Shown here piece by piece: positions 43,166 through 53,963 of a stretch of DNA of 64,000 nucleotides. Numbering within the stretch: position 1 is the first letter of the stretch; the number at the start of each line of letters is the position of its first letter. Where the stretch lies: positions 1 through 64,000 of the forward strand of contig JAIWND010000048.1 in the NCBI GenBank assembly GCA_025330725.1, in the 5' to 3' direction. Position numbers and translations under genes: made by a program. The notes under the pieces were generated by a model. The model was not told the origin of the DNA and did no database searches. It saw nothing but the letters and a program-made list of their open reading frames with translations. The DNA is from Chlamydoabsidia padenii. Taxonomy: Eukaryota > Mucoromycota > Mucoromycetes > Mucorales > Cunninghamellaceae.

Positions 43166-45725
43166 CTATAGAGAAGGAGAAATGGTCATTTTGCGCACTT
43201 CACCATGAGGACTGATCAATAGACAAGTAGAAAGGACACCACATTCTTCTCCACCTTGTAGCATAGCAGCTTTCTTTCGACCGCTACTAACCATGCTGCT
43301 TCCTAAAGGTTCATGCACACAGGCGACTAGATGCCATCCAGGCCCTACATGAAAAACACCCACTGGTTTTTGTTGTTGTCCAGACCCATGTCTTGTTTGG
43401 TAGACCTTTAACAAACCACGGCGAGCTGAGTAAATGACCAGAAACAAGAGTAAACGGGTTCGATGTTCGGTGCCCTGTTCTTTGTCTTGATACTGAATCC
43501 ACCCACAATGAGCATCTCTCATACCTTTCCACATCCGAATCATTTGACCCTGTTGAATATCCCATAAAATCACCCGCCCCAAAGCATCACTCGTTGCTGC
43601 CAAAGTATGATGCTGACTGTTCTGGAACGGAGGCGCTACTTCAATCGAATGAATAGATCGACCTGGATCGGATAAATGTAGTAAGGAGGGAATCGTCGAG
43701 GCTTGCTCAATTACTTGAGGAGGTATTGGCATACGAGGCACAAAGGGTGCTGCTATATTAGAATTCTGTATCATTTGTTGTTGAGAGGGCGATGATGAAA
43801 GTGGCAATGTTGATCCGGAGGAGGATAACGTGTCATCAGGGTGACTCGTTGTTGTTCCAGACCACCATGATTTGGCAAATGAGAAAACTGGACTAGCTAC
43901 GCGAGATACCATATAAGACGCCATAGAGACAGCAGACATATATGGACGACTTGTTTCGTGAGTTGCATAAAAACTAATCATTGGTTGTATTCCCACTCCA
44001 ATATAACGTGATGTTGCTTCAGCAAATGGTTGAGATGTTGCTGTTGCTAATCCAGGAGTGTTTGATGATGAGGACAAGGATGATGAGGATGAGGATGAAG
44101 AAGACGAGGATGAAGATGATGCGGAAGGCATCATGATAGAATAAAGAGTCGCTGCTGTCATCGCTGCTGTAGGATCTCCACTATTACCAGTACCACCTGC
44201 TGCACCCATTGGTGTATTTTTTGCTGTAGACCACCACCACCAAGATGATCCCATCCTATTTTGACCAGAATCTGATAAAATGTCGGAAGGCAAAGTCACT
44301 GAAGAAGGTCCAAGAGATATGATATCACGCACCTTTTCTTGCCGATCCAGTTGCCATTTTTTATATGTGAAGGCTGTTTGCATTTTAGACGCATCAATCC
44401 CACTTTCCCGTTGGCCATCACATACACGTAAAACCATCCAAAGGCTTTGTCCGTCGATACTAACCACTCGATTATTATCAAATAATACAGTGATTTCTTC
44501 GTCCTCCTGGTGATAGTATTGTTGGTGTTGATGTTGATGTTGATGTCGATGAAGGCGCGTACCATTTGCATAAATATGTTGCTGCTTTGACTTTTGTTGT
44601 TTTTGTTGCTGCTTTATAGCTGGTGTTGGAGGTGATGTAGTTGAAGGTGGTGGCGGAGTTCGTAATTTGATCGAAATAATAGGTGATGATTCCAGTAATT
44701 GTGCTGTCAATAATATACCTGTCTAAATAAAAGTTAGTATAGCTTATTCGAGGGCATTTTATTTTACGTTTCACAAGCTTACAGAAGAATAGACACGTAG
44801 CCAACCAGTACTATAACCAATCATGATAAATATTTGGCTAGAATAAGAAGAAGAAGAAAAAGAAAAGATGCCTTATTATTCCCTCTCTGATAGCCCTCCC
44901 CGCTTTTTTTTTTTTTTTTTTTTTTTTTTTTCTAACCAAGATACTTACTTTTTCCTAGTAGACGGCACAAACAAGGGTAGACATAAAATACTAGTGATCA
45001 GTTCACCATCATCTGAGCAACCTGAGCCTTGACCAATAACAATGTATTCCCCTTGATCAGGATGGAGAGCTACCACCACAAATTTGCGTTGATAGGCCAT
45101 GGCAATGTATTTTCCTGCTGCTGAGGCGGAGACCAAATATGCTTCTTTACCAATGGGTGGTGCTGTTAGAGCCGGTGAAAAAGAACAAGTAGAGGAAGTC
45201 GATGATGATGAAGAAATCGAAGAGGACACATCAGTAGGTGCAGCTTCTGTTGTCATTTTCCCTGTTGATTTAGGTATTGAAATAGCTGATGTAGATGCAT
45301 GGTGTAAAGACGGAGAAGACGATGGTGATGACACTTGTGCTGCTGGTTGCAACTTTGGTAGAGGTGAAGATGATTTATCCTAGAGTGAAAATAATAATGA
45401 GATTCATGCCTTTTTACCAAACATCTGTTACTTACGTCGTCCAAACCCCAACTCCATTCTTTATCCCAGGAATCGACTACAACAACATGCATAGACTTGA
45501 TGCCATGAGACACGAACGAGGATTAGATTATTTTAATTTATTACCTGGATTGGAGTGTTGTGGGTTAGCTTTAGGTGTCTGATAGGCTGGTTGTTCGGTA
45601 GTGGTAGAAGAAGGTGATGGTGTGGTGGTTGTGTTTTTTGGTAACTTTCCAACCAAAATAGATAAAACAGGAGTTGGTATATGGTGATGAGGTTCTAATC
45701 TACACTTGAAAGGTGACGACAACAT
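43166..45725 (-). CDS. Rab3GAP regulatory subunit N-terminal-domain protein
   Basis: This resembles the N-terminal beta-propeller domain of RAB3GAP2, the non-catalytic partner of the Rab3/Rab18 GAP complex. Exons are 45725-45545, 45476-45436, 45379-44949, 44837-44783 and 44722-43166, giving 754 codons plus stop with exact phases. Family landmarks are SWDKEWSWGLDD near the N-terminus, YLVSASAAGKYIAMAYQRK, the IFIMIGYSTGWLRVYSSTG block leading into LLTAQLLESSPIISIKL, ATSDALGRVILWDIQQGQMI, MWKGMRDAHCGWIQ, LVIYSARRGLLKVYQTR and VGVFHVGPGWHLV. Long Ser, Trp (SSWWWWST) and Pro-rich inserts separate the blades. Animal RAB3GAP2 is ~1390 residues, so the C-terminal half is absent here, as expected for proteins keeping only this domain. 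Confidence 0.82.
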
Positions 45726-46097
45726 TATGTGGAGATATATATGCTAAAAGAAAAGTGATTTCTTCCAAGTGTATCACACAAAATACTCTCTTTGCTGAAC
45801 ATGAACACGGGTGTAAAAGACCACTGATCATTTGCTTGCTCCTGTTTAAAATCCGACATACATCAGCCAATCAACAACCCTTGACTAATTGATGCACCGA
45901 ACTAGGGGGCACGAGTGACACAAAACGTAGAACTATCACACATATCACAGCATTCCAATTAACCCTTCTTATTTTTCCTTCTTTTTCCAATCTCATAGAT
46001 TTACTGTACACATATCATACAAGCATTCTTGTTTTTATTTCCCTGTTTTTTTATTCTTTTCTTCTTCTTTTTTTTTGTGTGTCACAAACAACAAGAC
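45726..46097. promoter_or_regulatory. Divergent promoter between the Rab3GAP2-like gene and the Nramp gene
   Basis: This 372-bp head-to-head spacer has T/C-rich tracts near the Nramp start. No specific operator-like site could be identified by eye. Confidence 0.45.
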
Positions 46098-47108
46098 ATG
46101 CCAATTCAAAAGCTTGTAAAGGCAGGTACTTACTTGCGACGACTGGCAAAGTACATTGGTCCTGGGTTCATGATTGCTGTGGGATAGTAAGTAAGATCGC
46201 TTCCTATATAAAAATCAAGTTATACACCTTAACCTTAATTTTTCACGCAGTTTAGATCCTGGGAATTGGAGTGTGGATTTCTTGGGTGGTAGTCAGTTTG
46301 GTTATACCTTACTGTTTGTCATCCTTATATCCAATCTGATTGCCATTTTTTTACAAAACCTAGCAATTCGCTTAGGTACCGTTTCTGGTTTGGACCTCGC
46401 AGCCGCTTCTCGTCAACATTTATCGCAAAGATTGAATCTCTTTCTCTACATACTTGCTGAAATTGCTATTATCGCTACGGATGTTGCTGAAGTCATTGGT
46501 AGTGCCATTGCTTTGACACTTTTATTCCCTTCACTCTCGCTTCCTATGGGTGTGGCTATTACCGCTGCCGATGTCTTTATTATTTTACTTTTTTACAAAG
46601 AAGAAAACAACAACGAGGAAGGTGGGCAACAACACGATATGCGGGCAGTACAATACTTTGAATGGTTCGTAATGGTCTTGGTCTCTGCAGTGGGGGTATG
46701 CTTTGTGATCGAATTGACTCTTTCACCAGTGGTGTTCGGGGATGTAATGCGTGGTTTCTTGCCATCACCAGATATCATTAAGGATCCAGAATGTCTATAT
46801 GTGGCTATTGGAATCATTGGCGCCACTGTAATGCCGCATAACTTATTTTTACACTCCTTCATTGTTCAATCAAGATGTCACGTCTGGCGATCTGACCGGC
46901 CCGTTCTGGTAGAGAAGAATCACAATAACAACAATTTTACTGCCTCCATCAAGGAAACTGATTCTATTGCTGAACATGTTGAAAAAGTATCCATGGATTA
47001 CGACACTATCATCATGACGGCCGCCTCATTTGACGTTACCGATGACAATAGCGATAATAATCATGCGGAGCAAGTCAAAAAGATCAATTTTCATTCTTCT
47101 ACAAACAG

Positions 47109-47145
<37 letters not shown>

Positions 47146-48174
47146 AGTGAGCGACAGGTATCAACAAGTACAGAAGGAACTGTCATCATAGCCACCGAAC
47201 ATCACAAACAACATCAACAAAATATGACAGAATTACGCCATCACCTTGCTACACATGTCAATGCCAATCTACATTATAGCTTCATTGATTTGATAGTCGC
47301 TCTTTTTTTTGCCTTTTTTATCAACACCGCCATCCTGGTTGTTGCCTCTGCCAATTTTCATCAAACGACCATTTCAGCAACTTCATCCATGATTACAGAT
47401 TTATTCGATGCTCACGACTTGTTGGAACAGTATATAGGGCGTGTGGCAGCCTTCGTATTTGCCATTGCACTATTGTGTGCGGGTCAATCTAGTACTCTCA
47501 CGGCGACTTTGGCAGGACAGGTGGTGATGAGTGGGTTTCTAGGCATGACCACCCGACCATGGTTAAGACGATTGGTGACACGAGGAATTGCCATTGTACC
47601 AGCCATGGCAGCGGCCTGCTGGGCGGGACGGGCTGGTTTAAGCCAAATGTTAGTGGCAAGTCAGGTCGCACTTTCCATTCAGCTACCCTTTGCCGTTGTT
47701 CCGTTGGTATGGTTCACTTCCTCACCTGATATCATGAAATTAGATCTGATAAAAAAGCCGCCGCTTACCATCATAACCAAAACAAATATGGACCCGCCTT
47801 CAACTGGTACAATTGGATGGACATGGTTTAAAAGAGTATTTACAGCAAAAGGAAATAGTGAGAATCAGCAAGAACAAACAGAGCCTTTTCTGCAACATCA
47901 TAACAACAATACCACGGTGGGGGAATTTGAAGAAGCTACTTGCATGACTGATTTCTCGCCTTCCACAACACTTGTCAATCATTCCTACCCTGATGATATC
48001 ATGGATGATAATGATAACAATAATAATGGTGAAAGTGATTATTTACTGCTACCGATATGGCCTAACCCTCTTACCTATCCTAATTCCATACTAGTAAACA
48101 TCGTGGCCGGATTGGTTGCAGGATTACTGATCGCCCTCAATATCTATCTGGTCATCTCTACACTATTTATTTGA
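46098..48174 (+). CDS. Nramp-family divalent metal transporter
   Basis: This is a proton-coupled Mn/Fe-type transporter of the Nramp (SMF) family. Two exons (46098-46186, 46251-48174) give 670 codons plus TGA. Metal-site motifs are DPGNWSVD (residues 32-39) in TM1 and VMPHNLFLHS (around 223-232) in TM6. About 11 hydrophobic helices are visible, including LYILAEIAIIATDVAEVIGS. The C-terminal transport signature region reads LCAGQSSTLTATLAGQVVMS, which is diagnostic for Nramp. Two long polar loops differ from short bacterial members: residues ~240-330 (with a run of ~13 Ser) and ~535-620 (Asn-rich). Whether it is plasma-membrane or endosomal (Smf1/2/3-like) cannot be told. Confidence 0.92.
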
Positions 48175-48518
48175 ACTTGAATAAAAATCACTTGTATTAT
48201 ATACCTTTTATCCATTCCTTTTACAATAGAACAGCCAAAAGTACAAAGCAGCTTATGGAAATTATATTTTGATTCGAATACAGCTCCGTGATGCTATGTA
48301 CTGCGAGATTCTTAAATTGTCATAAAGTTTTTTAAGTTCGGTGATCCCCCTGGAAAATCAGTCTCCCCCATCAAAATTCTAGTCACTGCCAGAGCTCTTT
48401 CCTCCTTTCTTACTCTTTAACTTCATTTACAACCCCCTCCCCTATCTCAATCACCCTCTACAACTATCATAATATTAACAATCCATGTCTGTGTTATAGT
48501 TTATCTTCTATCTTTACC

Positions 48519-48650
48519 TCAACATATAGTGCTATCATACTAGTTTAGTTTATATCCATCATTACTATAGCAATCCTTTATCATTATCTTAACTTGTAGT
48601 GCTATCTTACCAGATTAATTTATATCCATCATTACTATAGCAATAAACCT
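48519..48650 (+). repeat. Imperfect ~70-bp tandem duplication
   Basis: Two adjacent units share TAGTGCTATC and TATATCCATCATTACTATAG; they differ at scattered positions. Confidence 0.8.
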
Positions 48651-48773
48651 TTTTATAACAAAGTCTTACATTTACTTTATCAACTTGTAATCCAGTATTA
48701 CTGCAACAACTACTTTTTTATTATTAACAAAGCCGGCCATGTGTCTTGTCTTCTTTTTTTACGAGTGTAGGGC

Positions 48774-48867
48774 CGCTCTCGCGACACTTTTCCATCCAAC
48801 CTTCAGGTCGTCCGACTGTTCTAGATAGGTTTTAAAAGGAGATAATGGTCGCTCTCGCGACACTTTT
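48774..48867 (+). repeat. 18-bp direct repeat CGCTCTCGCGACACTTTT
   Basis: Identical copies at 48774-48791 and 48850-48867 contain the self-complementary GTCGC...GCGAC element (second copy). The second copy lies two bases from the TTA flanking the Harbinger element. Confidence 0.75.
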
Positions 48868-49098
48868 CTTAGGGCATCCACAGTGGTCCACTTGATTAGA
48901 GACTTTGCGTATTGGTCAAAATTTGATTAAAGCGGAAATAGGTAAGATTTAAGGTTTGTAGACTAATGTTGAACCGCCGTCCTTCCATTTGACTCACCGC
49001 ACTTTTTGATAACCGAAAACGGGTTTTGGATAACTGAAAACGGAACTGGACTCTTACTTTACTCACGACAACATATTTTTAAAGAGCCGCCCTTCCCA

Positions 49099-49151
<53 letters not shown>

Positions 49152-49180
49152 GCTCTTTCTTTTTCAATAAACTCAATACT

Positions 49181-50703
49181 ATGTCAATGAATACTGTGAA
49201 TACTCAAACGCTCTCACTTTTAGGTGAATTACATGAAATTGAAATAGCCTTTGCTTTTCACGAACGACAAGTAGACATTAACGACGAAGGCCAACACCAA
49301 CACCAGCAACCATTACAACTTCCTCGAATACGGCTACGACGTCCTCGCTTGGATATTCAACGATTCACCGACAGTGAAAGTAAAGAATTCTTTCGATTCA
49401 CGCATAACGACGTAAGTGTCATACATGTGTACTTAACTGGTACTAATGAAATGTCTTTATGTTCTTTATTTTATGTAGATTCGTCGTATATGTGTCGCAA
49501 TGGACCTCCCCGAGACCATTGATGTAGGCACTCCTGGTCACCCTTTCAAGGTGACTCGTGAATTTGGACTGGCGGTTCTTTTGCGTCGCCTTGCCTTTCC
49601 TTCAAGATTGGTGGACATCCGACATTTTTTTTAACTTGTCAAGCTGCTCGGCAGCATCTCTTATCACGACTGGGATGGTGTCGATGGTATTCCGGAAAAT
49701 CAAGCACGGGATGAAGTTCAACACTCATCACATGCGCCCCGAAAACTTGGTCCGTTTTGCGGCCGCTATCAGGGCTACTGGTAAGGAGCATAGCTATAAA
49801 AATTGGACAAAATCACAATATACTAACAAGTCTTTGATTGTAACTAGGCGGTGAAGTCCGTGATGTCGTTGGTTTTATCGACGGCACTATGCAGCCAACA
49901 TGCCGCCCTTATATGCGACAAGATGAACAACGCCTGATGTACAACGGATGGAAAGTAAGTGACAACAAGGTGGTGTATACTCAATAATGTTACCTTTAAC
50001 TTACTCTTTTATATGTATTCGACTAGCATTACCATTGCCTGAAGTACCAGGCCATCACGACGCCTGATGGTATCACTGTCAGCATGATGGGACCTCTTCC
50101 AGGAACACAACACGATGAACGGATTGCGAACGGCACAGGCACCAGGGAACTGCTGGAGCGGTACATCAGTGGGTTTGCCTTGTATGGCGATCCTGCATAT
50201 GTCCAATCCGCGGAATTGATCCGCCCATTTATCATTAACAGGGATGCCGAAACCGAAGAGGAAAGGAACGAACGAGGTAAGTGGGTTGATAGGTAGCAGA
50301 CAATAGATAATAGTTTATAATGTATAGGTTATAGTTTAGTTATTATACAATATGAATAAAGGACGTGCAATTTTAACACAACCATGTTATACCACCTTTT
50401 CACTGTAGGAATCCGACAAGACATCAACAGGGCGATGGCTAGTCAACGTGTGGCTGTTGAATGGGAATTTAGAAATTGGAAAAACTTCCATCTTCTTCAG
50501 TCATATCAAGTTTGAGTATGCCATGCGTACATTCAACTCTTTTCCTGGGCTTCTTTTGTGATTGCCACTTTCTTCAAAAACATTCACATCTGCCAGTATG
50601 GGTCCCCAGCAACAAGTCGCTTTCGTGTCTCACCGCCTTCTACTGAAGAATATATTGGAAGTGTGCTTAACCAAGGCGACTATGGGATTCCTGGTGTGGA
50701 ATA
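49181..50703 (+). pseudogene. Harbinger transposase, one frameshift and one nonsense codon
   Basis: Exon-like blocks are 49181-49411, 49479-~49627, ~49628-49780, then an exon from 49849, then 50028 on, then 50409 on. Conserved pieces are PGHPFKVTREFGLAVLLRRL, HMRPENLVRFAAAIRATG, the first Asp in VVGFIDGTMQPTCRP, LKYQAITTPDGI, GPLPGTQHDERI, the second Asp in FALYGDPAYVQ and the last acidic residue in RVAVEWEFRNWK. The frame breaks in a T8 run near 49627 (IRHFF / FFNLSSCSA). A TGA at ~50513 interrupts an otherwise continuous C-terminus (LLQSYQV, stop, VCHAYIQLFSWASFVIATFF) that ends naturally at 50703. Catalytic residues are present but the gene cannot be translated through as read. Confidence 0.8.
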
Positions 50704-50784
50704 AATGTTTATGCAAGAAGTACACTTGAACCCCACTCTTTTTTTTAAAAAAAAATATGATAACAATAATAAAGGAACTTTTTA

Positions 50785-52031
50785 TTAATCAATTGCCTGA
50801 ATTACTAGGTCTTTGTGGTTGTGGCTGTGTTTGTTGTTTGTGGTGGAGATTGGTTGAGTAGGAGGGGGAGCGGGAAAGTTGTAATGGTGAGGGGGTTGGT
50901 AGACGGCGGGGGCAGGCATGCGCTGCATTTGCTGTATCATCATGCTCATCATCATGTTTTGGGATTCCATCGTCTTTTGAAAAAGTTCAACCGTTTGACG
51001 ATGGTATTCTTGGTTCCGACGAACAATATCCTCCAAAAAGGTGGCTGTCTTTAAGGCATGGTCGTTACCAGTCCTCATGATGGCAACCAGTTCATCGTGA
51101 TTTCTTTGCCGGTCGGCCGCTTCAGCACGGTGTGCCTCTTCGTTTTGGCGCGCCAAATCACCAATACGCTGGTTGAGACGTGCAGTGGCAGCCCATGGGT
51201 TTGACATGGCATATGAGATACGACGAGCTTGGCGGCGATCATTGTCATTTTCTTCTTGTTCTTCTTCTCTTGCTTCTTCTTCTACTGCTCCTTCATCTTC
51301 ATTTTCTCCTTCATCTTCTTCTTCTGATCCTCCTATTTTTACTTCTTCTTGGGTTTGAGGGCGAGGGAACCTAGGGCGACGGCGACTATGAGGGGGGTGA
51401 ACATCCGGGAATAGATCACCATTCATTGATCGACAGTAGGTGGAAGCAGCAACGATGTTTTGCTCCAACTGACGCAGTCTTGCAAGACGTTCAGTCTCGG
51501 CCCGGCGCTGCTCGTTCGTGGCTTCCCTATGTGCCTTTTCCTATGATATAAATAAATCATTAGTCTGTGCTATCATACATAGTTCATATAAAACATACAG
51601 ATTACCAGCATTGATAGATCATGGCATCCAGCGGAGATCGGTCGACGTGAACCCCTGACAGCCGGTCGTTAGGACCTTGCTGAAATTGTGGGGTCTTTGA
51701 GTCGATTAATGACCTCACCTTCCTTTTGATTGCATCCACAGCCAGAGATGGCAGGTTCCTTGACTGGATTGAATTGACGTGAACGATGACCCGTTCCCAA
51801 GCCAAAGTTTTTTGGCCATGTGCCGCAGCACATGGCCTGTTCTCCAGGTAAGCGGTCATAAGCCCAAGCTCCCGATCGTCTGTCCATCCTCCTCTGCGCC
51901 TAGCAGCACCGGATTCAGGCACCACAGCAACCAAGGTTGGCATGGCAGCGGGAGAAGATACAGGGGTATCTTGTTGTTGCTCATGGGAGAAGTTTTCGTT
52001 TTCGTTGATAAAAGTAATGTTGTTGGGCATT
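50785..52031 (-). CDS. Myb/SANT-like Harbinger accessory protein
   Basis: The first block (52031-51602) starts MPNNITFINENENFSHEQQQ and has a Myb/SANT-like tri-helix segment (RRGGWTDDRELGLMTAYLEN, then QKTLAWERVIVHVN). The second block, open from about 51560 to 50785, is a coiled coil with an acidic run (SEEEDEGENEDEGAVEEEAR) and a Pro-rich tail. Harbinger elements encode such a DNA-binding partner for their transposase. The obvious GT-AG pair at 51602/51560 does not keep the phase, so the junction is uncertain or the gene is damaged. Confidence 0.6.
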
Positions 52032-52461
52032 TGGATTTTAAGATGGGAAGAGAAAAAGAACAAAAAAAACAAGGTGGGGTCCCGTTAGAGAAACTTCATT
52101 ACAAAAATTCAGTATCCGATCCATCCCAAAAGAGTTCGCGGATTTTGATCAAAATCCGCTTATCAGTCCAATTTTCATGCTTTTCGGACATCCTTTTTTG
52201 AGTGAGTAATTCAAAGTCCATTTGTTTACGCGCCGATTTGCATATTCAAGCGCCGCGGTAACACGAAATAAGCTGATTATTATCCAAAAATCAAATTTTG
52301 ACTAAAACGCCAATGTTTTATTGGCCAAATTTCATTCACCGCTAAAGGTTGGATGGTTTATTTTGGGACAGTCAACCCAAGTCGGGGTCTGAACATCCGT
52401 GATTTTTGGGAAACGCTAAGGGTTCGCTCTACAAACAATATAAACATACCTTGCTCTTGCC

Positions 52462-53640
52462 ATGACAACAGAAGCAGATTTTCAAGGTACACCAAAGGAA
52501 TGAGGGAAGGAGAAATACGTTGGTATAGACTTTTTTTTTTTTTTTTTAGAAAAGTTACAAAGGGGTTACACGTTACTAGCCTCAAATCTTAAAGAACTCT
52601 ATGATAAGGAGCAGGAAGAGCTTGAAAATGCAATGACAAATGTTAGCATTAGTTCGGTCAACAATCTACAGGATGATTTTGATGGAGCTAAACTCCAGGA
52701 CAACATGCAAAAGCTATGTATGATCATATCTCATGATGCTACTAAATTGACCCTCGCTTGCAAACCTCCTCGAAAACCAGAGGAAGCGATCAAAATGATC
52801 GATGGTAACGGAAAGAAAAAAAGAAAGAAAGACGATCAATTGAGATTTAACGCAAGCATTCTTTTATTTTATGTGTGGGGGTACATAGCAATAAGCAATA
52901 CAATATATCGTCTTGTTGGATTCTATTACGACATTCCCTCAAGCTGCAAAGTGAGTCAAACTTTAGATATCGCTACCTATCGCAAAGCATATCAAAATAT
53001 CACTGATGGGATTTTACGTGGGGCTTTGAGTCTTTTTGTCAGCTTTATGGATCCAGAAAAGGTGCCTACTTCGACTTCGTCCACTCCTTTCATGCTTTCT
53101 ACTGCTGCGCTTTGGGAAACTTGTAAATCAGCCTCCTCATTACCAGCCAACAACAAAGAAGCAGTTTCCAACGAATGGAAATCATTGATAGAAACTTTAG
53201 TAGACGCCAAGAACGAAACGGAGGATATGAAGCTCTCCAGCAATAACGAGAACAGTGACCATCTTGATAGTGGAATTGCGGCAGTAGACGACGATAATCT
53301 ATTCGATGACGATATGGATCTTGATGTAGAGGTGGATACGGAAGTTGCAAGAAAATGTACGTCTTTAGTTGGCTTGACCTGTCTCTTATTCCAAAAAATT
53401 CAAAAACGTTGCATTTTTACTGATGTGTTGGTGATCGAAGGACGGGATATTGTAGAACAGGTTGACATTATGGTGTCCAAAGCGTATGACCTCGAACCGA
53501 ATGATATGACTCCTGTAATGGAGAATTATGTGGAAAAGGTCAATTCTCTGATCCGGATAGCCCACACTTCTTCTAGCCAAGAAAACGATGCTGTTTGGTT
53601 CAAGGTGAAACAGAAGAATACCAGACAAAAAAAATATTAA
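52462..53640 (+). CDS. GCIP / cyclin-D1-binding-protein-1-like
   Basis: Exons 52462-52486 (MTTEADFQ) and 52550-53640 encode 371 residues with matching phase; the intron ends in a 17-base poly-T. The helical core (CMIISHDATKLTLACKPP, YQNITDGILRGALSLFVSFM, ALWETCKSASSLPANNKEAV, LIETLVDAKNETEDM) matches the pattern of the GCIP (CCNDBP1) domain, a helix-loop-helix-like regulator that binds D-type cyclins in animals. A central acidic stretch (DDDNLFDDDMDLDVEVDTE) precedes a second helical part. The family call is from pattern memory; the role in fungi is unknown. Its promoter lies at the edge of the Harbinger element (right end 52357). Confidence 0.65.
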
Positions 53641-53963
53641 TTGTACTGATTCCGATTTTTATTTAAAGATGTGTGCTACCAAGCTCTCAGGTATTCTTGC
53701 TTAAAGCTGCCTACTCATACCTCCAACAAATTTGGTTTCCTGTGTGTTGATAATCACAATAATTTTGTTACTTTCTGCTCTTTTTATACTTTCATTTAAA
53801 ATTACTATATTTGCTACTTGGCTTCTGTTTCTTATTGCAAGAACTAGCAAAAGTGAATTTTTCATTATTTTGTTACTAATCATTTATAATAAACTAGACA
53901 ATAGTCTAATTACTATAAAATAGAAAGGAAGGTTTAGAAAAGGAAAAGAAAAGGAGGTGCCAC

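Larger units (their letters stand above)
48175..48871. other. Intergenic region with two small duplications
   Basis: It holds the 3' flank of the Nramp gene (AATAAAA at ~48180), a ~65-bp imperfect tandem duplication and an 18-bp direct repeat (both listed separately). No gene was recognised. Confidence 0.5.
48872..52357 (+). mobile_element. PIF/Harbinger-type element with TTA flanks
   Basis: The element contains a DDE_Tnp_4 (Harbinger) transposase on + and a Myb/SANT-like ORF on -, the two-gene set typical of this superfamily. TTA occurs immediately before the proposed left end (GGGCATCCACAGTGG) and at 52358-52360 after the proposed right end, matching the TWA target preference. Terminal repeats are weak (GGGCATCCA versus CCATCCAACC read inward). 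A better subterminal inverted match lies ~35-50 bp inside (GCGTATTGGTCAAAATTTGA versus GCGTTTTAGTCAAAATTTGA). A ~50-base poly-T lies at 49101-49150. Confidence 0.75.

Noticed and set aside
51173..51374. Plus-strand Ser/Leu-rich open frames at 51173 and 51180
   Set aside because: They are the reverse of the acidic Glu-run codons of the Myb-like Harbinger ORF.
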